Positions 8,343-18,438 of a DNA stretch of 64,000 nucleotides are shown piece after piece. Origin of the DNA: Paraimprobicoccus trichonymphae. GTDB taxonomy: Bacteria > Bacillota > Clostridia > Oscillospirales > Acutalibacteraceae. A program made the translations under genes and the position numbers. The DNA lies in assembly GCA_036322875.1 (NCBI GenBank), contig AP027925.1, positions 372,001-436,000 on the forward strand. The letters run 5' to 3'. The notes under the pieces were generated by a model that saw only the letters and a list, made by a program, of their open reading frames with translations, had not been told where the DNA came from and did not search any database. Position 1 is the stretch's first letter. Every line of letters begins with the position of its first letter.

Positions 8343-10889
8343 TTGAAAAAATTATTAATAATTGATAGCAATAGTATATTTGTTAGGGCTTTTTATGGTA
8401 TAAAAATGCTTTCTACAAAATCTGGAATTTTTACTAATGCAATTTACGGATTTTTAAAAACGTTAAAAAAACTTAGGTCTGACATTAACCCTGATATAAT
8501 AATTTTTGCGTTCGATCTACCAGATAAAACTTTCAGACATGAAATTTTTAAAAATTATAAAGCTCAAAGAACAGGTATGCCGAATGAATTAGCTAAACAA
8601 CTTCCTGTGCTTAAAGAAATAATTAACTTTTTTGGCTATAAAATAGTGACTTATTCAGGATACGAAGCAGATGATATTTTGGGCACTTTTGCTAATTTAT
8701 GTAAAAAAAATTTAGAATATTATTGTATTTTAGCAAGTGGCGATACAGATATGTTGCAATTGGTTTCCAAAAAGACTCAAGTGGTAATTTACAAATTTAA
8801 ATTTGGAAAAACTGAAGTTATTAATTACAATGAGAAAAAAATAATTGAAGATTTCGGTTTAAAACCTAAAAATCTGATTGATGTAAAATCCCTGCAAGGT
8901 GATATTTCCGATAATATTCCAGGTGTCAGTGGCATAGGCCAAAAAACTGCTTTGAAATTAATTCAAAAATTTGAAAATATCGAAAATATTTACGAAAATA
9001 TAGATAATTTGAATATAAGTAAAAATATTAAAAATAAATTAATTTTAGGCAAAGACCTAGCTTTTATTAGTAAAAAATTAGGAAGAATTTGTGTAGATGT
9101 TCCGATAGATAGTAATTTTGAAAATTATATTCAGAGTAAACCTGATTTAGAAAAAATAGGAAAAATTTTTGAAAAATTTGAATTTTTTTCTTTTATTAAA
9201 GAAATGAATTTAGATGATTCAAATGAAAATATTTGTGATTTTGAACTTAAATATGTAGAAAAACTTGATATTTTACTAGAAAATATAAAATCTAAAATAA
9301 ATTTTTATTTTTTAGTAAATTATAAAGAAAATGATATTGAAAAAATAAGTGTTTTGGTAGATAAAAAAGTATTTATTATTAAAAGTAGTTGTGAAAATTT
9401 TTATGAATTTTTAAAAAAATTGCTTGAAGATGAAAATGTTTCGAAATTTACATATGATATAAAAAGACTTAAAAATGTTTTAAATAGTCGTAAAATATAT
9501 ATAAAAAATATTAGATGTGATATAATGCTCGCTTGTTACATTTTGAATCCTTCTTTTTCAAATTATGAGTTAGAAAAAATATTTGAAAGATACGGGATTT
9601 TACCTAAATGTTCTAATTTTATATGTTATTTGGAAAAATTAGTAAATTTAATATTTGAAGATTTAAACAAAAATGATCAATTAAAATTACTAGAAATTGA
9701 ACAGAAATTCGCTTTAGCTCTATCAGACATGGAAAATTTAGGTTTTGAAATTGATAAAATTAAGTTAGAAAAGTATTCTGAAAAGTTAAATAAAATTCTT
9801 GAAAATTTAGTTTCTAAAATTTATGATTTTATTGGTATTAAATTTAATATAAATTCTCCTAAGCAATTGAGCAATATTTTATTTGAAAAATTAAAATTGC
9901 CAAAAAATAAGAAAAACAAAAGTAATTATTATTCAACAAACTCAGAAATTTTGAAAAATTTGATCGAAATTCATCCGATTATTAATTTAATTTTAGAATA
10001 TAAAACTATAAGCAAATTAAAGTCTACATATTGCAACGGAATTTTGAAATTTTTAAAACCAGACAATAGAATTTACACAATTTTTAATCAAACTGAAACT
10101 AAAACCGGAAGGATAAGTTCTTTGGAGCCAAACCTACAGAACATTCCTATAAAATCCGAAATTGGAAGAGAGCTGAGAAGTTTTTTTATAGCTAAAAAAG
10201 ATTTTTTACTCATAGATGCTGACTATTCTCAGATAGAATTAAGAATTTTAGCCCATCTTTCGCAAGATGAAAAAATGTTAAATTTATTTAAAGAAAATAA
10301 AGATATACATAAAATAACAGCTTCAAAAATTTTTAATATTGATGTAAATCTAGTTACTAAAGAAATGCGATCAAGAGCTAAAACGGTGAATTTTGCGGTA
10401 ATTTATGGAATGAGTGCATATTCTTTGTCACAGGAATTAAAAATCACTTTGAAAGAGGCCTCAGAATATATAATAAATTATTTTAATTTTTATAAAGACA
10501 TATGCAAATATTTTGAAAAAACTATAAATTTTGCTAAAAAAAATAATTTTGTAGAAACTTTATTTAAAAGGCGCAGATACGTGCCAGAAATAAAATCTTC
10601 TAATTTTAATATGAGAACTTTTGGAGAAAGAATAATTAAAAATATGCCAATTCAAGGCACTTCAGCTGATATAATTAAAATTGCGATGATAAATATAAAT
10701 AAAAAATTAAAAAAATTTAAATCTAAAATCATCCTTCAAGTTCATGATGAAATTATACTAGAATCACCTATAGAAGAAATAGAAGTTGTAAAAGAATTAG
10801 TAAATTTTGAAATGGAAAATGCTGTAAATTTATCTGTACCTTTAATGGTAAATATTTCAGTCGGCGAAAATTGGGGAAACTATATTTAA
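8343..10889 (+). CDS. polA: DNA polymerase I
   Basis: Repair and Okazaki-fragment polymerase, 848 residues. The TTG start at 8343 has AAGGAG 8 bases upstream. The N-terminal 5'-3' exonuclease has GYEADDILG near residue 106, SGDTDM near 132 and GDISDNIPGVSGIG near 187. The middle domain has the 3'-5' exonuclease fold but no DxE catalytic pair, so proofreading is probably absent, as in many Firmicutes. Polymerase motif A is DADYSQIELR (about 625), motif B RAKTVNFAVIYG (about 680) and motif C VHDEI (about 800). The gene contains many runs of seven or more A yet stays fully open, a useful contrast to the broken accessory genes. It stands alone. Confidence 0.95.
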   Translation: MKKLLIIDSNSIFVRAFYGIKMLSTKSGIFTNAIYGFLKTLKKLRSDINPDIIIFAFDLPDKTFRHEIFKNYKAQRTGMPNELAKQLPVLKEIINFFGYKIVTYSGYEADDILGTFANLCKKNLEYYCILASGDTDMLQLVSKKTQVVIYKFKFGKTEVINYNEKKIIEDFGLKPKNLIDVKSLQGDISDNIPGVSGIGQKTALKLIQKFENIENIYENIDNLNISKNIKNKLILGKDLAFISKKLGRICVDVPIDSNFENYIQSKPDLEKIGKIFEKFEFFSFIKEMNLDDSNENICDFELKYVEKLDILLENIKSKINFYFLVNYKENDIEKISVLVDKKVFIIKSSCENFYEFLKKLLEDENVSKFTYDIKRLKNVLNSRKIYIKNIRCDIMLACYILNPSFSNYELEKIFERYGILPKCSNFICYLEKLVNLIFEDLNKNDQLKLLEIEQKFALALSDMENLGFEIDKIKLEKYSEKLNKILENLVSKIYDFIGIKFNINSPKQLSNILFEKLKLPKNKKNKSNYYSTNSEILKNLIEIHPIINLILEYKTISKLKSTYCNGILKFLKPDNRIYTIFNQTETKTGRISSLEPNLQNIPIKSEIGRELRSFFIAKKDFLLIDADYSQIELRILAHLSQDEKMLNLFKENKDIHKITASKIFNIDVNLVTKEMRSRAKTVNFAVIYGMSAYSLSQELKITLKEASEYIINYFNFYKDICKYFEKTINFAKKNNFVETLFKRRRYVPEIKSSNFNMRTFGERIIKNMPIQGTSADIIKIAMININKKLKKFKSKIILQVHDEIILESPIEEIEVVKELVNFEMENAVNLSVPLMVNISVGENWGNYI

Positions 10890-11052
10890 TTAATATACAG
10901 ATTTTATTTTTGGTTAATTTTTTGCCAAAAATTTGAAATGAATTTTTACTTGCCAAAAAAAATAATATATAGCATAATTGATAATGTGTATGGTTGGTTT
11001 TGATCATATTACATAATATAAAATTTTACTATAAGGAATTGATATTTTAAGA

Positions 11053-11442
11053 ATGAAAAAGTCTTTACGTTTAAAGAGTGTTTTCTCAGCAGCTTTACTA
11101 GCTTTGACAGTATGTTCAGCAAATTTATCAGCCGAGGGGGGTAAAACAGAAGAAAAAGGTAATACACTTGTAACATGTGTATGTGGAATTCTTGGCACGA
11201 CATCATTTGGTTGTGGAATCTTATTAAAGGTTACCAACCCATATAATTTTTTGACTACGATGGCTAAGGTGACTAATGTTGCTAATCCGATCAATAATGA
11301 GGAAATCAGTACTATAAAGTTAGATTTAGATATTGAGCCAGCGAATGAATCAGTGTTGGTGCCAAATATCGTTATACCTGCAGTGTTAACAGTATTTGGT
11401 ATCGGTGGAATTGCAACTTCTATTTGTTCAGCACTTAGTTAG
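11053..11442 (+). CDS. Small exported protein with two hydrophobic segments
   Basis: A 129-residue protein with an AAGGAATTGAT ribosome region. The N-terminus (MKKSLRLKSVFSAALLALTV) is a signal peptide ending near SANLSAEG. A Cys- and Gly-rich hydrophobic stretch follows (TCVCGILGTTSFGCGILL), and a second hydrophobic stretch is at the C-terminus (VIPAVLTVFGIGGIATSIC). The base composition is less AT-rich than its surroundings. No family is recognised. A terminator hairpin follows at 11478, so it is a single-gene unit. It sits beside other exported-protein genes. Confidence 0.65.
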   Translation: MKKSLRLKSVFSAALLALTVCSANLSAEGGKTEEKGNTLVTCVCGILGTTSFGCGILLKVTNPYNFLTTMAKVTNVANPINNEEISTIKLDLDIEPANESVLVPNIVIPAVLTVFGIGGIATSICSALS

Positions 11443-11477
11443 TACTTGTTTTTTGATAATCAGGGAATTTTGGTATA

Positions 11478-11505
11478 AACATCTTCATTGAAGGTGTTTT
11501 TTTAT
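11478..11505 (+). terminator. Rho-independent terminator
   Basis: AACATCTT and AAGGTGTT pair around the loop CATTG and are followed by a run of T. It ends the transcript of the small exported protein gene. Confidence 0.75.
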
Positions 11506-11603
11506 CACCATTTTATTACAAAGAAACTCTCAAGTTTATTCATAGGGAGAAATTGTTTCCTTGGTTTTTTCACTTGAACCCTTTCTAAAAATTTATAAAT
11601 CGT

Positions 11604-11632
11604 TTGACAATTTTTTTCTTCAATTTTATAAT
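11604..11632 (+). promoter_or_regulatory. SigA-type promoter
   Basis: TTGACA (11604-11609), a 17-base spacer and TATAAT (11627-11632): a perfect consensus pair. It points toward the Nif11-leader gene at 12006. A long leader that contains an IS605-type right end lies between them. A related promoter is at 14800. Confidence 0.75.
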
Positions 11633-11664
11633 ACAATGTATACTGTGGAAATTTTAAGTATTAA

Positions 11665-11763
11665 ATACCGCGGGGTTCACGGGGGTTTACACTTGAAACG
11701 AAATGGAATCAGCTGGCCTGCGACGGACATTGAACCAAGAACCTACGCAAAGCAAAAGGTCAA
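11665..11763 (+). repeat. IS605-type right end, solo copy
   Basis: It starts ATACCGCGGGGTTCACGGG, contains GCGACGGACATTGAACCAAG and ends AGGTCAA. It is about 80 percent like the copy at 17426 by eye. There is no tnpB next to it. It interrupts the leader region between the promoter at 11604 and the gene at 12006, compared with the uninterrupted related leader at 14790-14995. The TCAA end matches the right-end cleavage tetranucleotide of IS608-like elements. Confidence 0.55.
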
Positions 11764-12005
11764 TAAACAATACAATATGAACTATCGGTATACACGCCGT
11801 AGGTTATGAAATCAAAAATTTGTTAGGTGACTTATGGAGATCCATTGTAAGAGGTTCACAAGAGATGAAATGTGAAAAAATATAATAACTGCGAAAATAC
11901 AAATTTATGTTCTGAATGAACAAATTAACCGCACCTCCCCCAAATCTACTTGCAATTATATTTCTGATTTAATTTTAAGAGTAAAAACTTGAAGGGAGAT
12001 TTTTT

Positions 12006-13935
12006 ATGAATCCAAAATTATTAGAATTATTCGATAAAATCATTAGTAACAAAGAAATTTTAGAAGAATTATTAGAAATAAAAAATATTAATATTTTATA
12101 TAAACGCTGTGTGTCTGTTATTAGCGGATATACAATAGAAGAATTTAAAGTGTTTTTAAAAAAAATTGTAGAATCTTATAGTAAAACGAAAGAAGTTATT
12201 ACAGATAATGATTTGATTGATGTTTCAGGAGGAACCAAATATAGAAATTTACTTACATCACTTGGAGTAGCAACCGTTTTAGTTAGTCAATCTCCTAATT
12301 TACCAAAAAATGATTATTCTTATGAAATATCTGATGTTTCTATATCAATGCTAGCAGATTTGAGCTTGCAAAAAAAATAGGAAATTTACACAAAAATAAT
12401 AATGTAACCTTAGAAAAGCTGTATAATATCGCATCTAACACAGTAGGTAATGTATTAGATGTTTTTGTTCCTAAACTTGATGCTGCCGATATTTCTATAA
12501 AAAAATTGACACCTAAAATTATCAAAACTCCCATAGCCACATCTATTGTTTATGGACAAAAGTTATATGAATCAAATTTTTTGAAGGAAACTTTAGTGTT
12601 CCTGGCAGTGCTACTTGGATTGATGGAAATATTGAACCAAGTGTTGGAAATCATCATTATATAGCTAAATTTATACCAGCCGATACTCAAAATTATGAAT
12701 TTGTTACGATGGATATAAACGTAACTGTCTTGAAAGCAACTCCAAAAGTAAATTATTGGCCTGAATTATCAATAAATTATGGTGAAACCCTATAACAGAT
12801 AAAAATTTTTGGAGGAAGTTTCAGTGTTCCAGGGAAAATTTCTGTCGAAAATGTGTATTTAAATACAAAACCAAATGCTGGAATTCAGTATTATAATATT
12901 ATATTTACACCTAACGATACAAAAAACTATAAATCTATTTCAAATTACATGCCAGTGAGAGTAAACAAGGCTGAACCTGCATTGCCGAATGATTTTTCAG
13001 GGACATATAGAGAAAATTTAAAACTTTCGAATTTTTCATTACCTAAAGGTTGGACGTGGGTTAATCCTAATGAAATTCCGAAATCTGGAAATCAACATTA
13101 CTATGCTCACTACAATGCTAAGTCTGCAGGTACTGATAATATTTATCACAGCAGAAATAATATTAGAGTGGATTTGTACGTAAACAAAGCTGAACCATAT
13201 ATAGAAAGTTGGCCTATCGCTTTTGGAAATTTAGTATATGGTGATCTATTAAAGAAAACTGATTTACGAGGAGGATTTGCAAGTCTTGGTGGAACGTTTA
13301 AATGGGAATTACCTGATATGATACCTGATGCTGGAAATAAAACTTGTAAATTAGTTTTCATACCAGACGACTCAAATTACGCAGCGGTAAGTAAAAATAT
13401 CAGCATTTCAGTAATAAAAAATATGAATCCTATAAGCTCTAAAAAACCAGTTCTTGAAGGTAATTTTGCACATCGGATAGTATTAGAAAATTTTCAAAAC
13501 TATGAGTACTCAAAAAATAATGGTGAAATCCGGCAAAATTCTAATGAATTCAGCAATCTTTTACCAGATACAAAATATGATTTTGTGTGTAGACTTAAAG
13601 AAAACAATAACAGATGTGCAGGAAAAACAAGTGAAATATTTTCTGTTAATACAAAAAAATTAGCTGCTGATCCTCAGTCATTAACTTTTGTCGAAAAAAC
13701 TAACCATAAGATAGTTTTTCAGAAAATTGATGGACAAGAATATTCAAAAGACAATGGTAAAACATGGCAAAATTCTGCAACTTTTGAAAATTTAAGTGGT
13801 AACACAAAATATTATTTTACCACAAGAGTAAAAGCTACTTCTGAATATGATACAAGTAATTTAACAGAAACACTTACTATTGACACAAAATCTTTTTTCA
13901 GAAATGCTTGGGATAAATTAAAAAATATGTTCTAA
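12006..13935 (+). pseudogene. Nif11-like leader fused to Ig-like/FN3-like exported protein, frameshifted
   Basis: An AAGGGAG site precedes the ATG. Residues 1-76 look like a Nif11-type leader (LLELFDKIISNKEILEEL, TIEEFKVFLKK) ending in DNDLIDVSGG, a double-glycine processing motif. The frame breaks at eight A (12370-12377), again at six T (12577-12582), and a TAA replaces a sense codon near 12793. The 360-codon remainder holds MBG/Ig-like modules (GGSFSVPG, FTPNDTKNY, ADGLE-type spacing) and two repeated modules with YSKNNGEI / YSKDNGKTW, resembling FN3. Corrected, it would be about 640 residues. Leader peptides of this kind direct cargo to C39-peptidase ABC exporters; finding one on a large beta-rich protein is unusual. 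Confidence 0.65.
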
Positions 13936-14129
13936 TTTGACAAAGCGAATAATAAATAGGATTTATAGGGAAAAAATGAGTTACGTTATTTATAAATCGC
14001 AAAATTTAATAAGCTTCCTTGAAAAAATGATATTTTTTATTTCCCTCCACTACCACTTTTTTGATAAGTTTGGGAAATATAATGTGGGTCAACAGCAATT
14101 GCGGTTTAACTGAGATTTTGTATTCGAGC
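13936..14129. other. Non-coding spacer
   Basis: No convincing gene or RNA is seen between the broken Ig-like gene and the tnpB remnant. Confidence 0.5.
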
Positions 14130-14409
14130 ATTTAACTAAACTGGTTAAAATCCCAATATACAAAAACATATCGATTTTTAAGTCTTAATTTTCCAGTGCC
14201 AGAATAAATTCTAGTCAAATCTTCTAAAACAAACAGAGTATTTTTTGTTGTATTTGTCAACAAACGCTTTAGTTAAATAATGGTTAATGTCTATAACAAA
14301 CTGGTTTTCTCGAGAATCAATAGTTTTTAAGCGCCGGCGTGATGATGGCGTTTGCTTTTTTGTATTTAATAATAACTCAAGATATTGTACAAAATTCGTA
14401 GAATTTATC
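14130..14409 (-). pseudogene. tnpB: tnpB fragment
   Basis: On the minus strand, SRENQFVIDINHYLTKAFVD and, after a frame change near 14213, TLFVLEDLTRIYSGTG match the middle of TnpB. It ends in QFS and a stop near 14130 and lacks the catalytic C-terminus. It is nearly the mirror of the plus-strand fragment at 15030-15400. Confidence 0.7.
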
Positions 14410-14634
14410 TTATGTAGGTTCACTCTGAGGGAAAACAGTTTCAACTAAATTTTTAGCTTTCTCAGTATCAGATTCTCTTATAATTATTTGAGCTGGAGAC
14501 ATACCATAGCCCCACACACCCATTTCGGCCAAAAATGCCGATTCAACACCTTTTACATAATATGGTACACAATTTTCTTTTAATATACCTTCAATAAGAC
14601 CGAGTACATATGAATTATTCACCTCTACTAACAT
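14410..14634 (-). CDS. DUF2007-like small protein
   Basis: A 74-residue protein with AAGGAA 8 bases before the ATG. The pattern of an N-terminal beta strand, a helix (GLIEGILKENCVPYYV) and a second helix with a Glu/Lys-rich segment (SDTEKAKNLVETVF) resembles the DUF2007 'putative signal transducing protein' family, which has a ferredoxin-like fold. Its length is normal for that family. It lies between tnpB debris and is less AT-rich than its neighbours. The function is unknown. Confidence 0.6.
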   Translation of the reverse strand: MLVEVNNSYVLGLIEGILKENCVPYYVKGVESAFLAEMGVWGYGMSPAQIIIRESDTEKAKNLVETVFPQSEPT

Positions 14635-14789
14635 AACAAAATTTCCTTGATAATACTCATCTTTGTCACTTTTCTGTTTATTAAAAATAAAAAAACACCC
14701 ACCTTTAAAAAATTAAATCAAAAAATATTTTCGCGTTCCTAACTGTTTTAAGACAAAAAATCCGGAACTGCCTTAATTGTTTTCTTCTT

Positions 14790-14995
14790 TTGAACCCGCT
14801 TGACAATTTTTCTTCTAATTCTATATAATTATAATATATGTTGTTGAAAAAGGTGAAATGTAAAAAACACAGTAATTGCCAAAATCTAAATTTATATCCC
14901 GAATGAACAAATTAACCACACAACTCTTAAATTAATTTGCAACTATGTTTCTAAATTTAATTTTTAAGAGTAAAAATTTAAAATAGATACATCGT
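14790..14995 (+). repeat. Duplicated promoter-leader module
   Basis: This stretch parallels 11560-12000: a TTGACA/TATAAT promoter, then GTGAAATGTAAAAAACA, CGAATGAACAAATTAACC and TTTTTAAGAGTAAAAA. At 11560-12000 the same blocks lead to the Nif11-leader gene. Here the module leads only into a tnpB fragment, so it is an orphan copy. It also keeps a small frame ending NCQNLNLYPE that matches NCENTNLCSE in the other copy. Confidence 0.6.
14800..14829 (+). promoter_or_regulatory. SigA-type promoter (orphan)
   Basis: TTGACA (14800-14805) and TATAAT (14824-14829) with an 18-base spacer. It is the counterpart of the promoter at 11604, but no intact gene follows. Confidence 0.6.
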
Positions 14996-15029
14996 GCAAT
15001 AAACGACTTATTTTACACTGAAAAGAATT

Positions 15030-15400
15030 TTTGTTTAAAATCTCAAATGATGTTTTGTTTGTCCGCCTTTGATAGTCAAAACGAAGCGATGTCCTTCGAT
15101 GGTTTCCAAATTAAATTAAAACGTGTTATATAAAAAAATAATCGCAGACAATCACAAAAAAGGCAAATGCACACCAGCATTTAAAAATCATTGGATCTTG
15201 AGAAAACCAGTTTGCTATAGACATTAATCATTCTGTAACTAAAGCATTCGTTGACAAATACGGTAAAAACACTCTGTTTGTTTTAGAGGATTTAAGCGAA
15301 ATTTATTCTGCTACTAGAAAATCAAGATTTAAAAATCGATGTGTTTTTGTACCTTGGGTTTTTAACCAGTTTTGACAGATTTTCAAATAAAAAAGCCGTG
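15030..15400 (+). pseudogene. tnpB: tnpB fragment
   Basis: Plus-strand pieces RENQFAIDINHSVTKAFVD and KYGKNTLFVLEDLSEIYSAT match TnpB, with stops and frame changes before and after. It is opposite in orientation to the fragment at 14130-14409. Confidence 0.65.
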
Positions 15401-16046
15401 CTCGCATAGAAAGAAGCTAGAGACTGTACAAAAAATAATATATGATACATTCTTAATATAACAAGTAATTTAGAGATTTTGATTGCAATGCTCTACGTAC
15501 GATGTAAGTTAGAGAGCATTGCCAGAAGAGTTTGAAAACTGGCACATAGAATCAATTGTTGAAGTAAACACAAAATTTTAGAAAAGGACTTTCTCATTCG
15601 ATTTGGTTTATTATAAAGTTCGCTCAGATGGCCACGGTATTTTAAAAAAACAGGAAAACAAGCGCAAGCTTGTTAGAAAATCGATTGGAACACAAAAATT
15701 CATAAGGTCACCTCATCTGCGGAAGACACAGTAAAATTTAAAATCTAATGAAAAAAATATTTACTTATGGACAAAGCATAAGAAGACAATAAAATTCGCG
15801 AATTAGCTAAAATATTGAATTTTGTGCCAACCTAACCAAAAATAACCATGGTTATTTTATAAAATTTTACATAAAAACGTAATGAAATCGAGAGGATGTT
15901 ACGCAAAATCAAGTGATTTATACGTATTTTTACTCTTCATGATAAGCTTGATGTTTTTTCTTCTTTTATTTTTTTAGCTCTCATTTTTGATTCTTTATTT
16001 TATCTGTACAGGCCCCAACGTACGGTTTTTTAGATTGTTTATTTAA
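15401..16046. other. Decayed sequence without recognisable gene
   Basis: Only short, stop-riddled frames are present. It may be the rest of the tnpB element, but no TnpB zinc ribbon or right end is visible. Confidence 0.4.
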
Positions 16047-16909
16047 TAGACCTGTTTCTAAACTCAAAAAGCAAACCTATGATTATACAAACTTGCAATT
16101 AATTTGACTCTGAGTAAACCTCTTTTTCCTTTGTTTCTGTAAATTTTTTTACAAATTCTAAATATTTTATTTCTCTATTAATGTGTTCATTTGTGCTAAA
16201 AGCTTATTTTCAACGATTTCTTCTTCAGTGAGAGGATGATTTTTTGTAGCTTTTTTTGGTATTTTAGCATTCGGAAAAAATTTTTAAATTCCTTGATACC
16301 CCTTATCTGCATAAATTTTAGCTTCTTTCCCGAATATTTCGGCTAAAGAATTTTTAAATATTACGAAATCGTGTGTTGCGCCGATTGCATTAAAAACATA
16401 AAATATTTCACGTGTTTTTGCATTGGCTAAAATTTGATATTTGGCTGTGTGCCTCTTTTTTTACTTGAGTATGATACTTTTTGTTTGTACTTCGAGGCTG
16501 TTATTCAACATCTAAGAGCAACATTTCAAAATTATTTTTTTCAGTATTATCGGATTAAAACGTTCTTTAATCTCTTTGATCTTGAACTTTTCTGACCGTC
16601 TCAGCACATATTACACCCAAATTATATATTTGCATAGCGTTAATTTTGGTACTTCATAATCAAAGGCCATATGATGCACACTTCTGTATCCTCGCCAATA
16701 TTCAAGTGCCATTGTTAATCTGAATTCAACTGAAAGTCCCTTCCTCCCACCTTTTCTGTGTGTCGATTGATAATCTTATTTTAAGATTTTCAGCGATTTT
16801 TCGAATGCCGCTTTTGTGACGCCTGTGATTAATTTGAAATTTTGGTCTTCTTGTTTTTGTAATTTTTCATTTGTTTATTTTACCATTTTTTTATTTTTGG
16901 ACAGATCTA
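16047..16909 (-). mobile_element. IS5-like element A, degenerate copy
   Basis: Bounded by TAGACCTGTTTCTAAACTC at 16047 and ACAGATCTA at 16909, the same ends as the other A copies. The transposase is on the minus strand and is broken in many places. The usual start segment is damaged (several codons missing before the KLQKQEDQN segment). Confidence 0.8.
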
Positions 16910-17425
16910 TTTTAAGTTTTTTGTTAAATTTCAATCGAAGTTGATAAAAAATCATGATTTATCATAATAATCTAATGTTTTTAATTTCTTTGGGTAAATT
17001 AAATGTCCTTTAAAGTGCGAATAAAAAAGTGCTATAATAACAAAAAATAGAAAACAACAGGACATTGGGAAATAAAAATAAGTAAAATTATCTATAAGCA
17101 CCACATAATGTGAAACGTGCCCACTGTAATTGTGCTTTGCGAGATATTGTAATAGCGTGTTTAGCGAAATAAATAGACTATATGAATATTATTAAAGTGG
17201 ATAACTTTGCCGTGAAATACTCAAAAAATGTCTTGAAATTCGGCAGGTGAATATCTATTAAGCGGATAACTGTAGGTTGGCGATATTTTATATAAAATTG
17301 CGAAAAAATGCTAAATATTTATTTTAGCGAATGAATCGCAAAAATATTGACAAAAAAATAATGGTATGCTAGAATCTCAAAAATGGTTCAACGAAAATCA
17401 AGTTGAAACTTAAAACATGAAAAAA
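16910..17425. other. Non-coding stretch
   Basis: Very AT-rich, with no gene, tRNA or clear hairpin recognised. It lies between the insertion sequence and the IS605-type right end. Confidence 0.45.
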
Positions 17426-17524
17426 ATACCGTGGGGCTCACGGAAATTTATGCTTGAAATGAAATAAAGTCGATTAACCTGCGACGGACATTGAACCAAA
17501 TATTTGCGCAAAACGGAGGGTCAA
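17426..17524 (+). repeat. IS605-type right end, solo copy
   Basis: The best-preserved copy: ATACCGTGGGGCTCACGGAA (a CCGTG/CACGG hairpin), CTTGAAATGAAATAAAGTCG, then GCGACGGACATTGAACCAAA and a terminal hairpin GCGCAAAACGGAGGGTCAA. No tnpB is adjacent. If transcribed, the 15-20 bases after TCAA would be the guide of a TnpB RNA. Confidence 0.6.
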
Positions 17525-17698
17525 GAGTACTATAGTAATATACAAAAATGAAAAATATATAAAAATAATGACGATTTCTATTGTAATTTTATAGAGTAAC
17601 TTCTCATTTTCGTATAAATTAATTCTAATTTATTCGCTTATTTAATTTTATACGAATTTGGTATATAATATTCCGAAATATAAGAAATAGGAGTGAAA

Positions 17699-18226
17699 AT
17701 GAAGAATAGTTTTTTTAATGCTAAAAATATCGTGATCATAAGTCTTATGCTTGCATTAGCAACAGTATTGGATATGTTTTCCACCATATACATAAGTCCA
17801 AGTCTTAAGTTGATTAGTTTTTCTTATCTACCTGGCATCGTTATTTCCATCTTGCATGGACCTATTATGGCACTCATTTATGGTTTGCTGTCAGATACTC
17901 TTTTATACTTTGTAAATTCACATGGAGAATATTTTTATGGATATGCAATAAGTAAAATGATCACTTTTTTTGTTTATGCTTTGTTTCTGCATAAAAAGCC
18001 ACACAAAATTTGGAGAATTTTAGTAGCGAAAATTTTAAATAAAGTTATAGTAGTTTTCGGATTAAATTATGTTTGGAGCTCGATGTTATTTGGTTCGATA
18101 GCAAGCACGTATTTTACAAAAATTAGATTAGTAAATAATTTAATACAGTTTCCGTTACATTGTTTTTTAATAATTTTAATAGATAGGTATTTAAAAAACA
18201 GTAAATTTATAAAAAACAGAGTTTAA
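17699..18226 (+). CDS. folT: ECF transporter S component, folate (FolT) type
   Basis: Substrate-binding membrane subunit of an energy-coupling factor importer. It has about six helices. The segment SYLPGIVISILHGPIMALIY followed by GLLSDTLLYFVNSHGEYFYG matches the FolT family, and YFTKIRLVNNLIQFPLH is the conserved C-terminal part. The ATG at 17699 follows AGGAG with good spacing; an earlier GTG at 17693 overlaps that site and is unlikely. The protein is 175 residues, a usual length. EcfT is encoded at 26167, and the EcfA ATPases must lie elsewhere, as is normal for shared-module systems. Folate is the best guess; another vitamin is possible. Confidence 0.8.
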   Translation: MKNSFFNAKNIVIISLMLALATVLDMFSTIYISPSLKLISFSYLPGIVISILHGPIMALIYGLLSDTLLYFVNSHGEYFYGYAISKMITFFVYALFLHKKPHKIWRILVAKILNKVIVVFGLNYVWSSMLFGSIASTYFTKIRLVNNLIQFPLHCFLIILIDRYLKNSKFIKNRV

Positions 18227-18352
18227 TTTAAAATATATTAGACTTTGTCTAACCTAAATAATTTTAAATTGCTTTTATCTAACACCAGAATTTTTAAAGG
18301 TCTTAAATTGTCTAGCACTTTGATTTAATAAAAATAAATTTTAATTTTTTTG

Positions 18353-18381
18353 TTGACTTTGAGAAAATAAATTATTAGAAT
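18353..18381 (+). promoter_or_regulatory. tuf promoter
   Basis: TTGACT (18353-18358), a 17-base spacer and TAGAAT (18376-18381), about 58 bases before the tuf start. Confidence 0.7.
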
Positions 18382-18438
18382 ATACACTATAATGATTTTA
18401 TTTTTAAATTTTATATTAAAAAGGAGTTTTTTCAGAAA

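Noticed and set aside
11561..11809. 82-codon open frame between the small exported protein and the leader-Ig gene
   Set aside because: It runs through the promoter and the IS605-type right end; no ribosome site and no protein-like composition.
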